From assembly GCA_035236585.1 (NCBI GenBank), contig CP141130.1:75153944-75217943 (forward strand): a stretch of 64,000 bases of DNA, in the 5' to 3' direction. Each line of letters opens with the position of its first letter. Positions within the stretch are counted from its first letter, which is position 1. The translations under genes and the position numbers were made by a program. The stretch is from Warburgia ugandensis. Taxonomy: Eukaryota; Streptophyta; Magnoliopsida; Canellales; Canellaceae. This document shows, piece after piece, positions 53,601 through 63,971 of this stretch. The notes beneath the pieces were generated by a model. The model did no database searches and was not told the origin of the DNA. It was given only the letters and a program-made list of their open reading frames with translations.

Positions 53601-54213
53601 CCAATCAGAGGTTAACAATTTCAGGGGCTTCCTTCCATTATTCAGAGTTTTCCATTCGTTAGTACTTCAAGTTCCTACTCTAAATAGAAACCTGAATCTA
53701 CAACATCATACACTAGACAAAGATGCTACGAACGAAAAAAGCCCCACTCTATCTTTGAAATAATCCTCCTTCCAAATTTAAAGTTCAAGTCCTTATTCTT
53801 AACTTCAACAACACTCTATCCTCACTTTTTCCCCTTTTTACAAAAGTAAACACACTCTCCATCGTCAAGTTAAGAGCTCTAGAATTCAAATTAATCCAAC
53901 ACAATCCAAGAAACCAGTCAATCAATCGTCGCATGATCGAACTAGAACTCCCACACTATCAATCCAATAAAATTCAAACTTAATGGTGTCCCAGAAATGG
54001 AATAAAAGGAGCAGGGGAAAGAATACATGTCAGAAAGAAGCACCTTTGACGTTTTCTCATCTAAATTGACTGCTTAACAAAAGCTGATCCAAACACTGAC
54101 AGAAACAGCTCAAAAGCACATGAAATTCAAGGATAAGAAGAAACAAACACACCTATTATCATCCCCACGGTAACGATAGTGAGCAATCCCAATATGAATG
54201 TAGTTCTCGGCAT
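9850..54213 (-). CDS. P4H1: Prolyl 4-hydroxylase, P4H1 type: 12 exons over 44.4 kb
   Basis: This is a 2-oxoglutarate, Fe(II) and ascorbate-dependent dioxygenase that hydroxylates proline in secreted proteins such as extensins and arabinogalactan proteins. It acts in the ER/Golgi as a type II membrane protein (established for the family). Joined exons give 286 residues, close to the 283 of Arabidopsis P4H1. Residues 5-30 form a signal anchor. The iron ligands are H183 and D185 (motif PHHDYF) and H263 (SIHGG). K273 (GEKW) binds 2-oxoglutarate, and the protein ends WMRQRTVS with no ShK domain. Exons: 54153-54213, 46003-46050, 35361-35429, 33629-33681, 31922-31987, 30374-30448, 27537-27611, 15395-15465, 15095-15146, 14926-15015, 10082-10174, 9850-9957. 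All junction phases agree and there is no stop. Two donors are non-GT (after exons 3 and 6). The gene is probably functional; the exon 3 end is the weakest point. Confidence 0.93.
9958..10081 (-). other. P4H1 intron 11 (124 bp)
   Basis: GTTTGT to CTTTGCAG, with nothing inserted. Confidence 0.9.
10082..10174 (-). CDS. P4H1: P4H1 exon 11
   Basis: 93 bases, phase 0 to 0, encoding AGDGLCSCGGRKVKGVCIKP then KKGDAVLFWSM. It matches the C-x-C-GG loop and KGxAVLFWSM of the family. The acceptor is ATAATCAG and the donor GTTTGT. Confidence 0.95.
11082..11246. repeat. Imperfect tandem duplication, period about 105 bp
   Basis: A 60-base segment at 11082-11141 (starting AACATCTCTCTCATAGTCCA) recurs at 11187-11246 with about ten differences. 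Confidence 0.85.
11541..11975. repeat. Array of about seven short palindromes inside the hAT element
   Basis: Repeated units read TATAGGACGGTTCC, then a 3-4 base loop, then GGAACCGTCCTATA. Each is a near-perfect hairpin of about 33 bases. Copies are joined by spacers containing TTGTAACTCTTATATGG and TTATATGGTAAC. Another diverged palindrome lies at 12512-12547. Some copies have drifted, and one contains an extra GACGGTTCC half. Confidence 0.9.
11999..12300. mobile_element. Nested inverted-repeat (MITE-like) unit inside the hAT element
   Basis: The left arm 11999-12030 and right arm 12269-12300 are inverted copies (30 of 32 bases), beginning GTAGCTGTTTGGATATGG. Part of the interior (GACGGCGATTGGACGGACTT, from 12071) is repeated directly at about 12337, just outside the right arm. 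No target duplication is clear. Confidence 0.6.
13463..13642 (+). mobile_element. Au SINE, full length, 15-bp target duplication
   Basis: This is a tRNA-derived SINE of the Au family. The 5' part reads CCTTGGTGCAATGGTAAAG (A box) and GGTCACGGGTTTGAGGC (B box). The body has CCGCCCCTTCCCC and the 3' end GGGCTACCCTTTT. It is flanked by the perfect duplication TAGTCTAATCCTAAT (13448-13462 and 13643-13657). It lies in P4H1 intron 10, opposite to the gene. Confidence 0.95.
14926..15015 (-). CDS. P4H1: P4H1 exon 10
   Basis: 90 bases, phase 0 to 0, encoding YNLKHGGQRVATMLMYLSDN then VKGGETYFPM. It holds the core beta-strand block GGQRVATMLMYL and GGETYFP. The acceptor is AAATGCAG and the donor GTTAGT. 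Confidence 0.96.
15016..15094 (-). other. P4H1 intron 9 (79 bp)
   Basis: GTAAGT to AAATGCAG. Confidence 0.93.
15095..15146 (-). CDS. P4H1: P4H1 exon 9 (iron ligands HxD)
   Basis: 52 bases encoding YEKNQFYMPHHDYFSDT after a split arginine. It carries H183 and D185, two of the three iron ligands. The acceptor is AACTGCAG and the donor a strong GTAAGT. Confidence 0.96.
15147..15394 (-). other. P4H1 intron 8 (248 bp)
   Basis: GTACAA to AACTGCAG. Nothing inserted is recognised. Confidence 0.92.
15395..15465 (-). CDS. P4H1: P4H1 exon 8
   Basis: 71 bases encoding AIEKRIAVFSQVPAENAELI then QVL and the first two bases of an arginine codon. It matches AIEKRIxxxSQxPxENGELxQVLRY. The acceptor is TGATTCAG and the donor GTACAA. 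Confidence 0.95.
15900..16270. repeat. Imperfect tandem duplication, period about 185 bp
   Basis: Two units share, in order, a CTTAGCAA-type start, AGAACA...TTTATTTCTTGATATTT, a T-rich run, then CATTCTG-GCTTCC-GCTT-CCACCCTC and GCTCGCTTCC. They run about 15900-16085 and 16086-16270, with many point differences. Confidence 0.8.
16286..16360 (+). other. tRNA-like Pol III promoter segment, possibly from a second SINE family
   Basis: TAGTGGCATAAGG near 16306 resembles an A box. GGTTCTAGTCT at 16343-16353 resembles a B box at suitable spacing. The sequence is not Au. No acceptor-stem pairing or flanking duplication was found, so a SINE head is more likely than a tRNA gene. Confidence 0.3.
17712..17935 (+). 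repeat. Gypsy 5' LTR
   Basis: 224 bases, TGATGG to ACATCA, paired with 19888-20097. Confidence 0.88.
17940..17952 (+). promoter_or_regulatory. Primer-binding site (tRNA-Met), one mismatch
   Basis: TGGTATCATAGCC, four bases after the LTR. The consensus is TGGTATCAGAGCC. Confidence 0.85.
18375..18497 (+). CDS. Short frame of unknown origin at the gypsy deletion junction
   Basis: ATG at 18375 opens MASMQYPMDRYTAAGVDDKV then DPRQQARL, 28 clearly coding-like residues. The frame then runs out of phase into integrase sequence and stops. It is preceded by a pyrimidine-rich leader. It could be the start of gag joined to integrase by a deletion, or a captured host exon. I do not recognise the sequence, and no function is claimed. 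Confidence 0.3.
   Translation: MASMQYPMDRYTAAGVDDKVDPRQQARLFDLVLLWIIFLR
18465..19297 (+). pseudogene. Ty3/gypsy integrase remnant
   Basis: The integrase core starts with VVVDHFSKM near 18472. A frame shift at a poly-T run (about 18500-18520) follows, then the second catalytic Asp in TIMSDRDVHFMSYF (near 18605) and the catalytic Glu in HIEVVNRSL (near 18715). After that comes YNSS-like and GMS-VVYGYKPRKLLDL sequence. The C-terminal part at 19028-19297 reads MIQIKPEQFPSSIVRKLQA, then a FKVLQRI block and FNVDDLIACKG. Several stops and shifts make it inactive. The order matches a Ty3 integrase of the plant chromovirus kind. Confidence 0.9.
19480..19650 (-). mobile_element. Au SINE, full length, nested in the gypsy element
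   Basis: This is an Au SINE read on the minus strand, with GGGCAGCC at the left and CCAAGGCTCCCCTTC at the right. The duplication CTAAATCTTTATATA (19465-19479) matches 19651-19665 at 14 of 15 bases. It inserted after the gypsy element did. Confidence 0.95.
19888..20097 (+). repeat. Gypsy 3' LTR
   Basis: 210 bases, TGATAG to ACATCA, homologous to 17712-17935. Confidence 0.88.
20358..20956 (+). mobile_element. LTR of a second LTR retrotransposon (5' copy only)
   Basis: About 600 bases, starting TGATGTAGG (or TGTAGG at 20361) and ending TCTGCA. A TATA-like CTATAAAAGG lies near 20657. A perfect primer site follows the 3' end. No internal coding or second LTR is seen. The start is approximate. 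Confidence 0.65.
20962..20974 (+). promoter_or_regulatory. Primer-binding site (tRNA-Met), perfect
   Basis: TGGTATCAGAGCC, the exact plant consensus. Confidence 0.88.
21980..23905. repeat. Large foldback: about 0.8-kb inverted arms with a 0.3-kb loop
   Basis: The left arm 21980-22793 and the right arm 23115-23905 are reverse complements over nearly their whole length, with many substitutions and small gaps. Anchors include AAATAAGGAGTTTAT with CATTAAATTAA (left, near 22022-22060) against AATAAACTCCTTATTT with TTAATTTAATG (right, near 23833-23877). GATAAATGTCATAATATGAT at the left matches its inverse near 23260. A TATAAATA sits in the left arm. It may be two LTR-like sequences in opposite orientation, or a foldback transposon. 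No target duplication was established. Confidence 0.8.
23826..24148. repeat. Direct duplication, period about 160 bp, at the foldback's right edge
   Basis: 23826-23984 recurs as 23992-24148 with few changes. Both end AGCTGCCACAACTAGTTAT. Confidence 0.92.
24225..25826. repeat. GC-rich minisatellite-like array (TTGGC/GGGCT words)
   Basis: About 1.6 kb. It starts as near-tandem CTTGG/TTGGC words and passes into GGGCTGGGCT with interspersed GGCAGG and GGCATGG. A longer unit around TTAACTGGGCTGAGCAAGG recurs near 24960 and 25095, and in diverged form near 25257. The array is strongly G-biased on the plus strand, unlike the A+T-rich surroundings. Open frames here on both strands are products of the repeat. 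It lies in P4H1 intron 7. Confidence 0.92.
27537..27611 (-). CDS. P4H1: P4H1 exon 7
   Basis: 75 bases, phase 0 to 0, encoding GIKSDVRTSSGMFLSSSERK then YPIIQ. It contains the conserved VRTSSGMFL. The acceptor is ATTTCAAG and the donor GTTGGT. Confidence 0.95.
28802..28985 (-). mobile_element. RTE LINE 3'-end fragment, 5'-truncated
   Basis: On the minus strand this matches the last 180 bases of the RTE copy ending at 49500: AAAGAACATGGATAGAAGT, then GGGATAAGGTCTTGATGATG. It ends in the GAT-type repeat tail. Confidence 0.88.
29467..29491. repeat. (GT)n microsatellite
   Basis: About 12 GT units. Confidence 0.95.
30374..30448 (-). CDS. P4H1: P4H1 exon 6 (GC donor)
   Basis: 75 bases, phase 0 to 0, encoding ECDYLRAIARPRLQISTVVD then TSTGK. 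It matches the family block EECxYLxAIARPRLQxSTVVD. The acceptor is CCATTTCAG. The donor is AAAG followed by GCATGT, a GC-AG intron, the commonest non-canonical class in plants. Confidence 0.95.
30740..30890. mobile_element. 151-bp MITE-like element with perfect 18-bp terminal inverted repeats
   Basis: TGATAGAAAGGGGATTAC at 30740-30757 is the exact inverse of 30873-30890. A second copy of the left end and body follows at 30899-31027 without the right terminus. No clear target duplication was found. Confidence 0.75.
30899..31027. repeat. Partial tandem copy of the 30740 element
   Basis: It begins with the same 18-base terminus and follows the first copy through GTAAGACTT with few differences. 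The right inverted repeat is absent. Confidence 0.88.
31357..31535 (-). mobile_element. Au SINE, full length, perfect 19-bp target duplication
   Basis: Minus-strand Au SINE flanked by CTAGGTAATTCCATTTAAA (31338-31356 and 31536-31554). The perfect duplication suggests a fairly recent insertion. Confidence 0.97.
31922..31987 (-). CDS. P4H1: P4H1 exon 5
   Basis: 66 bases, phase 0 to 0, encoding VKPEIVSWSPRIIIFQNFLS then ME. It matches the conserved VKPExxSWSPRIIxxxxFLS block. The acceptor is CATGTAG and the donor GTATGG. Confidence 0.95.
31988..33628 (-). other. P4H1 intron 4 (1.64 kb)
   Basis: The intron contains only a 33-bp Au SINE stub at 32217-32249. The rest is unremarkable A+T-rich sequence. 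Confidence 0.92.
32217..32249 (-). mobile_element. Extremely truncated Au SINE (33 bp) with 18-bp target duplication
   Basis: Only the SINE 3' end remains (GGGCAGCC...GAAGCTCCCACC). It is flanked by TATAGTGTGAAAGAGCTA (32199-32216) and a copy with one change at 32250-32267. The duplication shows it entered in this truncated form. Confidence 0.92.
33629..33681 (-). CDS. P4H1: P4H1 exon 4
   Basis: 53 bases encoding ISHWAKDKDAHVLRIGF after a split glycine codon. The family has SxWxxDKEAxxLRxG. The acceptor is GATTTTCAG and the donor GTATGT. Confidence 0.92.
33682..35360 (-). other. P4H1 intron 3 (1.68 kb; apparent AT donor)
   Basis: Starts ATTCGT if exon 3 ends at 35361 and ends GATTTTCAG. Two unrecognised exon-like frames lie inside (about 35195-35282 and 34870-34985). 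Otherwise nothing. Confidence 0.65.
35361..35429 (-). CDS. P4H1: P4H1 exon 3 (3' end uncertain, non-GT donor)
   Basis: 69 bases, phase 1 to phase 1. It starts after TTTTGTTTAG and encodes IGFPPIRRMIKGQK, then AGYLQLPK. The family has GFPSxRxxRGxxxxYLxL here. The end that best fits homologues falls at CCTAAAG, followed by ATTCGT rather than GT. An in-frame canonical alternative lies 21 bases upstream (exon low end 35382, GCTG then GTTATC). Using it would drop seven codons. Which donor is used cannot be decided from DNA. Confidence 0.7.
35607..35655. repeat. (AG)n microsatellite
   Basis: About 24 AG units, 177 bases from exon 3. Confidence 0.97.
37676..38133 (+). mobile_element. Au SINE split by an insertion of about 290 bp
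   Basis: The SINE head is at 37676-37735 (GGCACAACAGTAGAGTTGTC, then GTGACCTTGAG). The rest is at about 38030-38133 (CTCTTGCAAAAATGCAAAGG to GGGCTGCC). Outer flanks TTTGCTTTACACTT (37662-37675) and TTTGCTTTGCACTT (38134-38147) form the original target duplication, so the two halves are one SINE. The insert near 37740-38025 carries a 45-bp tandem duplication. Confidence 0.82.
37790..37877. repeat. 45-bp tandem duplication
   Basis: Two units sharing CAGACGTCA and AGAATAATCTGAAAT, inside the sequence that splits the SINE. Confidence 0.85.
38766..39098 (-). CDS. Unrecognised 110-codon frame in intron 2
   Basis: The N-terminal 45 residues are hydrophobic (GVLRVLFFTGIMWIWPL). The rest is charged and coding-like (KDEDKAEKKYFYHDYDDMFS, ITEEVCAERFNELK, ending SLTEYDES). 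No family is recognised and no promoter or splice partner is visible. It could be a captured or decayed exon, or chance. Confidence 0.25.
   Translation of the reverse strand: MCLILLEYGSLIFPQFGVLRVLFFTGIMWIWPLAQICRLNSYLLIIRKDEDKAEKKYFYHDYDDMFSSSCHPLGYITEEVCAERFNELKIDFQINEGKYPFVSLTEYDES
40217..40299. repeat. 35-bp tandem repeat, about 2.4 copies
   Basis: Units begin AACATGCAAATCTTCT and end near CAGATCC. The third copy is partial. Confidence 0.9.
41397..43300 (-). pseudogene. hAT transposase pseudogene (BED finger, DUF659-like core, dimerisation domain)
   Basis: On the minus strand the order fits a plant hAT transposase. At about 43210-43260 is a BED zinc-finger start (KVKCQICNDVFYG). It is cut by an Au SINE and resumes at about 43040-43080 (GTCTQVCGHV). 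At 42820-42700 is NARTVLLDKDYNRVQSEM. At 42664-42266 a 132-codon frame contains VVTICTDNA and AFWSLYAVHTLN, the DUF659 core. Near 41690-41397 is the C-terminal dimerisation domain (MEWWALHGLYTP, then MWSTYS and YSNLRLLFR, then stop). Several stops and frame shifts make it inactive. Terminal inverted repeats were not found. Confidence 0.85.
43086..43210 (-). mobile_element. 5'-truncated Au SINE inside the hAT BED finger
   Basis: A minus-strand Au SINE lacking its tRNA head, running GGACGGCC to CACGCCTTGAG. The flanks TTCCATGAAATAAA (43073 on) and TTCCATAAAATACA (43212 on) match at 12 of 14 bases. The hAT coding similarity resumes on the other side. Confidence 0.88.
43986..45784 (+). mobile_element. 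RTE LINE copy A, 5'-truncated, reverse transcriptase remnant
   Basis: Collinear with copy B from about 47670 onward. It carries RT segments VWLTKLFNKILKSKK, a NQFGF-like block near 44660, and an intact catalytic FADD at 45026-45037 (MLFADDIVLLNE). The C-terminal RTE block is at 45332-45574 (MLYGSKCWAVKEQH, then RMLRWMSSKIKKD, then REGRLRWFGHV). The 3' end is GGGATAAGGATTTGATGAT. Frame shifts and stops break it throughout. It lies in P4H1 intron 2, opposite in sense. Confidence 0.93.
46003..46050 (-). CDS. P4H1: P4H1 exon 2
   Basis: 48 bases, phase 1 to phase 1, encoding GASFQLAFIWRFEDSS. The family has GSLLQLAFIxRLEDSYG here. The acceptor is TATTTTTCAG and the donor GTACTC. The reading frame meets a stop only beyond the donor, which supports the splice. 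Confidence 0.85.
46570..49500 (+). mobile_element. RTE LINE copy B, nearly full length, inactive
   Basis: It starts with the endonuclease region: MIRITTWNIGILIGK near 46645, IQETK near 46740, NVISAYARQVGLRDR near 46935, then ANTFFNMRDKH and SQIDFFLLR near 47190-47280. The reverse transcriptase follows, with a 265-codon open frame at 48112-48909. It ends with the RTE tail sequence and a (GAT)n-type 3' terminus. Stops in the endonuclease and a destroyed catalytic site make it dead. It sits in P4H1 intron 1. Confidence 0.94.
48112..48909 (+). pseudogene. Reverse transcriptase fragment of RTE copy B (265 codons)
   Basis: The frame shows the RT order: WRKSSIVPIYKNKGDIQSC, NYWGIKLMNHTMEL, NQFGFTSARSAIEAIFLL, MVFIDLKKACNTIPKELIW, and LHQGSTLSPYLFTLVMD. 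The catalytic box at 48715-48726 reads FKDN instead of FADD, losing an essential aspartate, and FIDLKKA replaces the usual FIDLEKA. It is the longest uninterrupted frame in the window, yet enzymatically dead. Confidence 0.95.
50110..50333. mobile_element. Small hAT-like MITE, 224 bp
   Basis: The left end TAAGGATGGTAACGGGTCGG and the inverse of the right end (TAGGGATGACAGC) resemble hAT TIRs (TAGGGATGGCAAC), with GGGGACCCGACC subterminal sequence. Flanking 8-mers CCATTTTC and CTTCTTTC agree at only 5 positions. Confidence 0.45.
52480..52695. repeat. Imperfect tandem duplication, period about 121 bp
   Basis: 52480-52573 recurs as 52601-52695. Both run TTTTCTGTTTG, CAAAATCTT-GGGCAATT, GCTGGACAACTTAG, then TTAGCAATAA. 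Confidence 0.92.
53343..53524 (-). mobile_element. Au SINE, full length, 19-bp target duplication
   Basis: Minus-strand Au SINE flanked by CAACATATACTCCTAAATA (53324-53342 and 53525-53543), perfect. Intron 1 of P4H1, same sense as the gene. Confidence 0.97.
54153..54213 (-). CDS. P4H1: P4H1 exon 1 (start codon and signal anchor)
   Basis: 61 bases. The ATG is at 54213-54211 and encodes MPRTTFILGLLTIVTVGMII plus the first base of a glycine codon. It matches the hydrophobic start of P4H1 proteins (GLLTxVTVGMxIG). The donor is canonical (G then GTGTGT) and the phase is 1. The stop codon of an upstream ORF overlaps this ATG. Confidence 0.88.
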
Positions 54214-54377
54214 CACTGAAGTAGAAATCGGGAACAAATCTCCTCAGAGAAGAAGAAGTAGAAAATCCTTGGTCTGAAACGTTTTATCGGAAACGGGGAG
54301 AGAAATCGGAGAATTGATCGGGACATGCTTGTTATAAACGAGCAGAAGGAGATTTGGCTTGTGGAATGAAACCGCAT
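54213..54377 (-). promoter_or_regulatory. P4H1 5' leader with an upstream ORF ending on the P4H1 start codon
   Basis: An ATG at 54377 opens a 54-codon frame (MRFHSTSQISF...) that ends at TGA 54215-54213, sharing one base with the P4H1 ATG (TGATG). The same frame stays open farther upstream to an ATG at 54512, so the upstream peptide could be up to 99 residues if transcription starts that far out. Overlapping stop-start signals allow reinitiation in eukaryotes. That it controls P4H1 here is inference. Confidence 0.5.
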
Positions 54378-54430
54378 GCAACGCCCACAGCATTTACAGT
54401 CTCCCGCTCTGACCGTTGCCTGAGAGCATA

Positions 54431-59054
<4,624 letters not shown>

Positions 59055-59106
59055 TGCCTTAAATTTTGATGGAGCTAGTAGTGAAACTTAGGACTTGTGG
59101 CTGCTA

Positions 59107-62100
59107 TGTAATGACCCAGGTTTTTATAATGCTTTTTAAATGCAAAAGACGATTATGATGCCAAATTGTTCTCTAGCAAAAGCATTTTGAAAATCAAATG
59201 ACAGTGGAAAACACTATTGTTTTAAGACTCATTCTGAAAAACTCTGCGTGTTAATTTTTCTTTTTTTAAAAGGGATTAACGGTGAAATGAGTACCACATT
59301 TCTACCGAAAATCTGGCAAAGTTTTCTCTATTTTTCGGACATTAAACATTTAACACATGTCATTGTGAGATACCTAATAAACATAAATTTAATAGTTTTA
59401 AGAAATAAACAAGACTTACTATGGTCTGGCCCCAAGACTTGCCAATCATAGTTTAAGTCATGAAATTATACAGTTTCAAATTTATTACATTTCATTCCCA
59501 CACACCTTACGATAATTTTTATGAATTAAATCAAATATATTACCTTTTCCTTATCCTGATGAAAACCCCAAACTCACTATTGCTTCTGCTTATCCTGCCT
59601 GCAATGATCTGTAATAAAAATAGTAGGTTGAGCATTCCACATACTCAGTTGGAAATCTAACACTAACAAAACAAAAAACATGACATAGAGCATACATGCA
59701 AGTTTAAGAACATGTTTTTCATTTAATAAGAAAACATATGACAATATTATCTAGGCTGTCTTATGCAATGCATCAACAACACTCAATTACATATTTATAC
59801 TTTACATGTAGCTAAATTTAACAAAGAAAATTGTCGACTAACTCTGCAACATACTAACTTCAAAATGCTTATAGTAGTAGATCAAATCTCTTGTCAATCA
59901 TTCTCATTCTTTTTGCAAATATCATACAGATAGGAGATTTGGCCATATATTAGCCATCTTGGTCACGAGTACTTGTCTAAAGACCACAATCTCACCCCTA
60001 TGTGGGGTTACAAAATAGAAATTGTATAGACTACTATGCTCACAACCAGATTGCTGAATCATCTCTCCAATATATGGAGAACAGCCACCGTAGCCTCCAC
60101 GGCGACTACAGATATGTCTCGAAAGGGTGCCATGACCACCTCCAATAGTTGTTCTTACCACAATAGTCGAGAAAATAGATGCCTCTTTGGGCATGAATAC
60201 CTACCACCCTTGGGGGTTAGAGGTCGGGAGGCCACCCCATACAACCTCTTAGCATATCGCCCACTAGACTTATTAACCTAATAAACATAAATTTATACAA
60301 ATATTGCAACGCTTTCAACATATGATTTTGCAATATTTAGCATGGTCCAAATCATGCTATTTATGAAATCTATCTCAAATCATGAAATGAAGGCATACAT
60401 GAAGTTGTCATTTTCAATTCCAAAATAACAATAAAACATGAGATATAGCTATGATATGATTTTCTATTGGTAAAATGAGTCATGAAGATTAGTTTTCATA
60501 CTGATTGCAGCATACTTTATGCACAATTGTTTTTAAAACATACCAAAGCCAGTTCATAATAGAATCATGCATGCTAATATCGTAAACACAACCATTTTCA
60601 CATAAATACATTATAAACTTGAAAATCACACCAATGACTACATCAACTTTGAAATTCATTTGAAAACTTAGTAGTATTAGATCACCTACCTCTTATGAAG
60701 ATTCTCCTTTCTTTCAAGCCTTCGCAGTCGTCCTCAATGATAGAATTGACTGCACATCGCTCTACTCAACGCCTAATCCCAAGGTATTTATGGTTAGTTC
60801 TCATTTCCATACTATCCACATACACATAACTTAAGATTTCATCCTTTTCAAGGTTTAAGGGTCTAAGTCAGCTTAGGATCATGGAACCCTTAGGTTTTAG
60901 ATCCGTCATTGATCCTAAGCTATAAGTTTGAATCACTTATTAATGGCCTACCATCCTTTTCGGTTTCAAGTAGTACGCCTAGTTACAAGTCATTGTCCAT
61001 GTAAAATAGCGTTTTACAGCATTAAATCTTTGCTTTTGTTGTAGCCTAAGTCAAATCATCTAAATACTTCCTCACCTAACTTGATTTGGGTCTGTTAATC
61101 TTCTATTTCCTTCAAGATCTAAGGATTTCTTTTGTTTGCACATACTACTTAAGTTTTATGGCTGATCATTAGTTAACCATCGAGAATAGAATTAGGTCAT
61201 TTGATTTCCTGTTCACCCTCTTCACTAGATGCCTAAAGGTCTAAAGTGGCCTAATTCTAATCCTACTTTATCCTTACATGCTTGTAAATGATGTGATTTG
61301 AGTCAATTTTCATGGTTAGTTGTCGATGCTAAATTTCCATCAGTTTGAATAATCAAGTCAGTCGTTTTAAAGACGCTCCTCTGGTTGACATTTATTGAAA
61401 ATGGTGGGTTCTATTTATTTCATATAATCCAACATTATGGGTTCATTAGATTTGATTTTCTTAAGGTTATACACATGCAATCTACTTTCTAATCAATCCT
61501 AGATCCTACAATTTTTTTTATAGAATTTACAATTTAGAGTCTAATAGTTGAATTCTTTTACAATTTAATGGTTAGATATTCACCATCTGATCTCAGATGG
61601 TCGATATAAATCCATGTTCATTTTTGTCCACTAAACTTAGACCAGATTGACAGTTGGATCTCCTTTACAGATCGATCCAGGGCTCGGATCATCCATATCA
61701 GATCTCAAATGGGTGATCTTAGCTACTGTTAGTCTCTATCCACTATCACGGACGAGATTGATGGCAATTTCCCCGACAGATGGAGTTGCAGGAGTTGGAT
61801 CACCACTGTCTGGCTCCGATCAGACGATCAAAACTACAGAAAGGGCAATCAATGGCCCTGACAGTCTCTGTCTGCTAAGCAGGGACAAGATTTGAGACAT
61901 GGATCCCCTTTTTTGGTTGATTCCACGCTCAAATCAGCACCGTGGATTTGTTCAGGGGTCAGATTTTGTCCATGTCCGAGCTCCAAAATGGATAATAGAA
62001 GCTCCAATGAGGCTGTCAAAGTTTCCAAGGTTTGTGTCCCTTGATTAGGGACATGATTTTCTATTGGATCTGGCCATTAGGGTCGGATCTTGTACCCTAC

Positions 62101-62445
62101 AGTTCTAGAACCCTATATCTACTAGCATCTATACAAAATCAAAGTAAAACAAGGTTGGGTTCGTGGAAAACCTACTTCCATGGTATTCACAATGTCAAAT
62201 TGTCGCCGGAGAAGAGGGTTTTCACGTTTTCTAGCTATGCTCTCTATGCACGCAGCTACCCTTTTGATTTTCGGCATTGTTTCTTCTCTGATGGTGTTAG
62301 AACCAAAGGGGTTTTGCTCCCCACCTCCTGAAGAGATGATTAGACAGTTAGATCTCTGATTGGGGTCACCATTATCACCGGCCAACTCTATTTCACTGAT
62401 GACAAGGGTTTTCTTCTCCACTGGTGAAAATGAGATTTCCAGCGC

Positions 62446-62507
<62 letters not shown>

Positions 62508-63033
62508 TTTTTTTGTTCGATTACGTCGGGCTTAGGAACAAACTCAATGTCTATTTCCATCCCACTTAGGTTGAGGTGGGGGGCGGGGGCATTATCAAAT
62601 TCGGCCCCTCCCTTTAATTACTTTAATAATTTTTTTCTTTTCCTTAATATAAATGAAGCAAGTGATGATGATGTTTCCACCATCATCACACCACCATGGA
62701 TCTAGTCAACACTCATGATGGATGCTCATGGTGTTTTCTAAACACCTTATTGTTGGGCTTAGGTTCCTGCAAGTGGGACCCGTTAATGAATTTACAAAAA
62801 TACCCTTCGCAAGAAAAATCATGGTTTATTTGTTCGAACTTGGATTTCAGTGAAATTAGTGTCGTTGGAATCGTTTTTTCAAGTATAATTCAATTATAAA
62901 AGTCTTCACACTCAATTTGATATTCATCAAAGCTTTTACTTTTGAAACTAAAATTTTCAAATTTGCGCATTTCCATTCCTTTCAATTTTTCAAAAAAATA
63001 CAATAAGAAAGCCTAAAAATTTAGGTTGTTACA
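59107..63033 (+). mobile_element. Solo LTR, 3.9 kb, with GCTA target duplication
   Basis: TGTAATGACCCAGG at the start and GGTTGTTACA at the end. GCTA flanks both sides (59103-59106 and 63034-63037). The interrupted RNase H reading resumes across the site. It is homologous to 1177-4416. It includes a (CT)n tract and no coding domain. The long LTR and TGTAATGACCC start suggest a Del/Tekay-like Ty3 family (inference). Confidence 0.85.
62452..62504. repeat. (CT)n microsatellite
   Basis: About 26 CT units within the solo LTR. Confidence 0.97.
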
Positions 63034-63290
63034 GCTAGAGACATTATTAAGGACCCACAGGAAGGATGGTTGTTGCCTTTAGCATTTATTTAGGAAGAAG
63101 AACCAATAACTTTGTGGAATGTCTTGCTCTTTAATTTAGTCTTAATCTAATTGATTAGATGCATTTATGTCAGGTTCAAGCAGAAGGGGACTCTCTTCTA
63201 GTAATCTAATTATTTAGAAAATTTTTTATGAGGACAACAACATTGGAGGAGGCAATGACACTACAACCATATAACAAAAAATATGTTGAA

Positions 63291-63902
63291 GCAGTTAAGA
63301 AGATTCTAGCCAGATTACCATAATAGGTGCTGATCATTCCTACAAAGAAGGGATCTGGACTAATGACCAACTTGTAAATTTTGGTGTAGATAATTTTGGC
63401 ATCTTTTCATGGACAGATAAAGCCCCAATTTTTAAAAAATCCTTTTTGTAGAACAATGCAAGGGTATTTTTATTAGAAATATAGGAACCTTGTAAAAATA
63501 GAAATTCAATGAAATTTTGCGTAGATGCATACTTATAACACCTTCTTGAAGACATTTGAAGTCTCCTAATGAATGAAAGGGTATATCAACTTTATCTTTA
63601 GGATTCAAGTGAGTCAGGCTCAATCTATACATCAATTGATTTGCATGATCAACTTCACTTCATATTTTGTCTCCATGATGATTACTGTAAATAAAATCAT
63701 TAAAATCTTTATTCAAATCATAATGAATCTCAATAGAAATAAATCAAAACTTTATTCACTTGAGAAAGAAGATCCTAATAGTTCATAAATCTGAGGTCTT
63801 GAGAGAAATTGAAAAAACAAGAACTTGTCTAGTTAAGAAACTTTAGAACAAGAGTGTTGGAAAGAGATACTCTAGGTGGTATTCTTCTAACTTGCACTCA
63901 AG

Positions 63903-63971
<69 letters not shown>

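Larger units (their letters stand above)
46051..54152 (-). other. P4H1 intron 1 (8.1 kb)
   Basis: The intron contains RTE copy B (46570-49500), a small hAT-like element (50110-50333), a tandem duplication (52480-52695) and an Au SINE (53343-53524). 50334-52300 and 53544-54152 show nothing recognised. Confidence 0.88.
59055..63290 (+). pseudogene. Retroelement RNase H domain interrupted by a solo LTR
   Basis: Before the LTR the reading contains NFDGAS (59062-59079), the start of an RNase H domain. After it, coding similarity resumes with RDIIKDPQEGWLLPLAF (63038 on). TNN..E..AL follows (63095-63131), then VQAEGDSLLVI (to 63206) and LQPYNKKYVEAVKKILARL (near 63262). This fits the RNase H of Tat-type Ty3 elements, or less likely a LINE. 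Stops are present. The insertion explains the gap. Confidence 0.72.
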
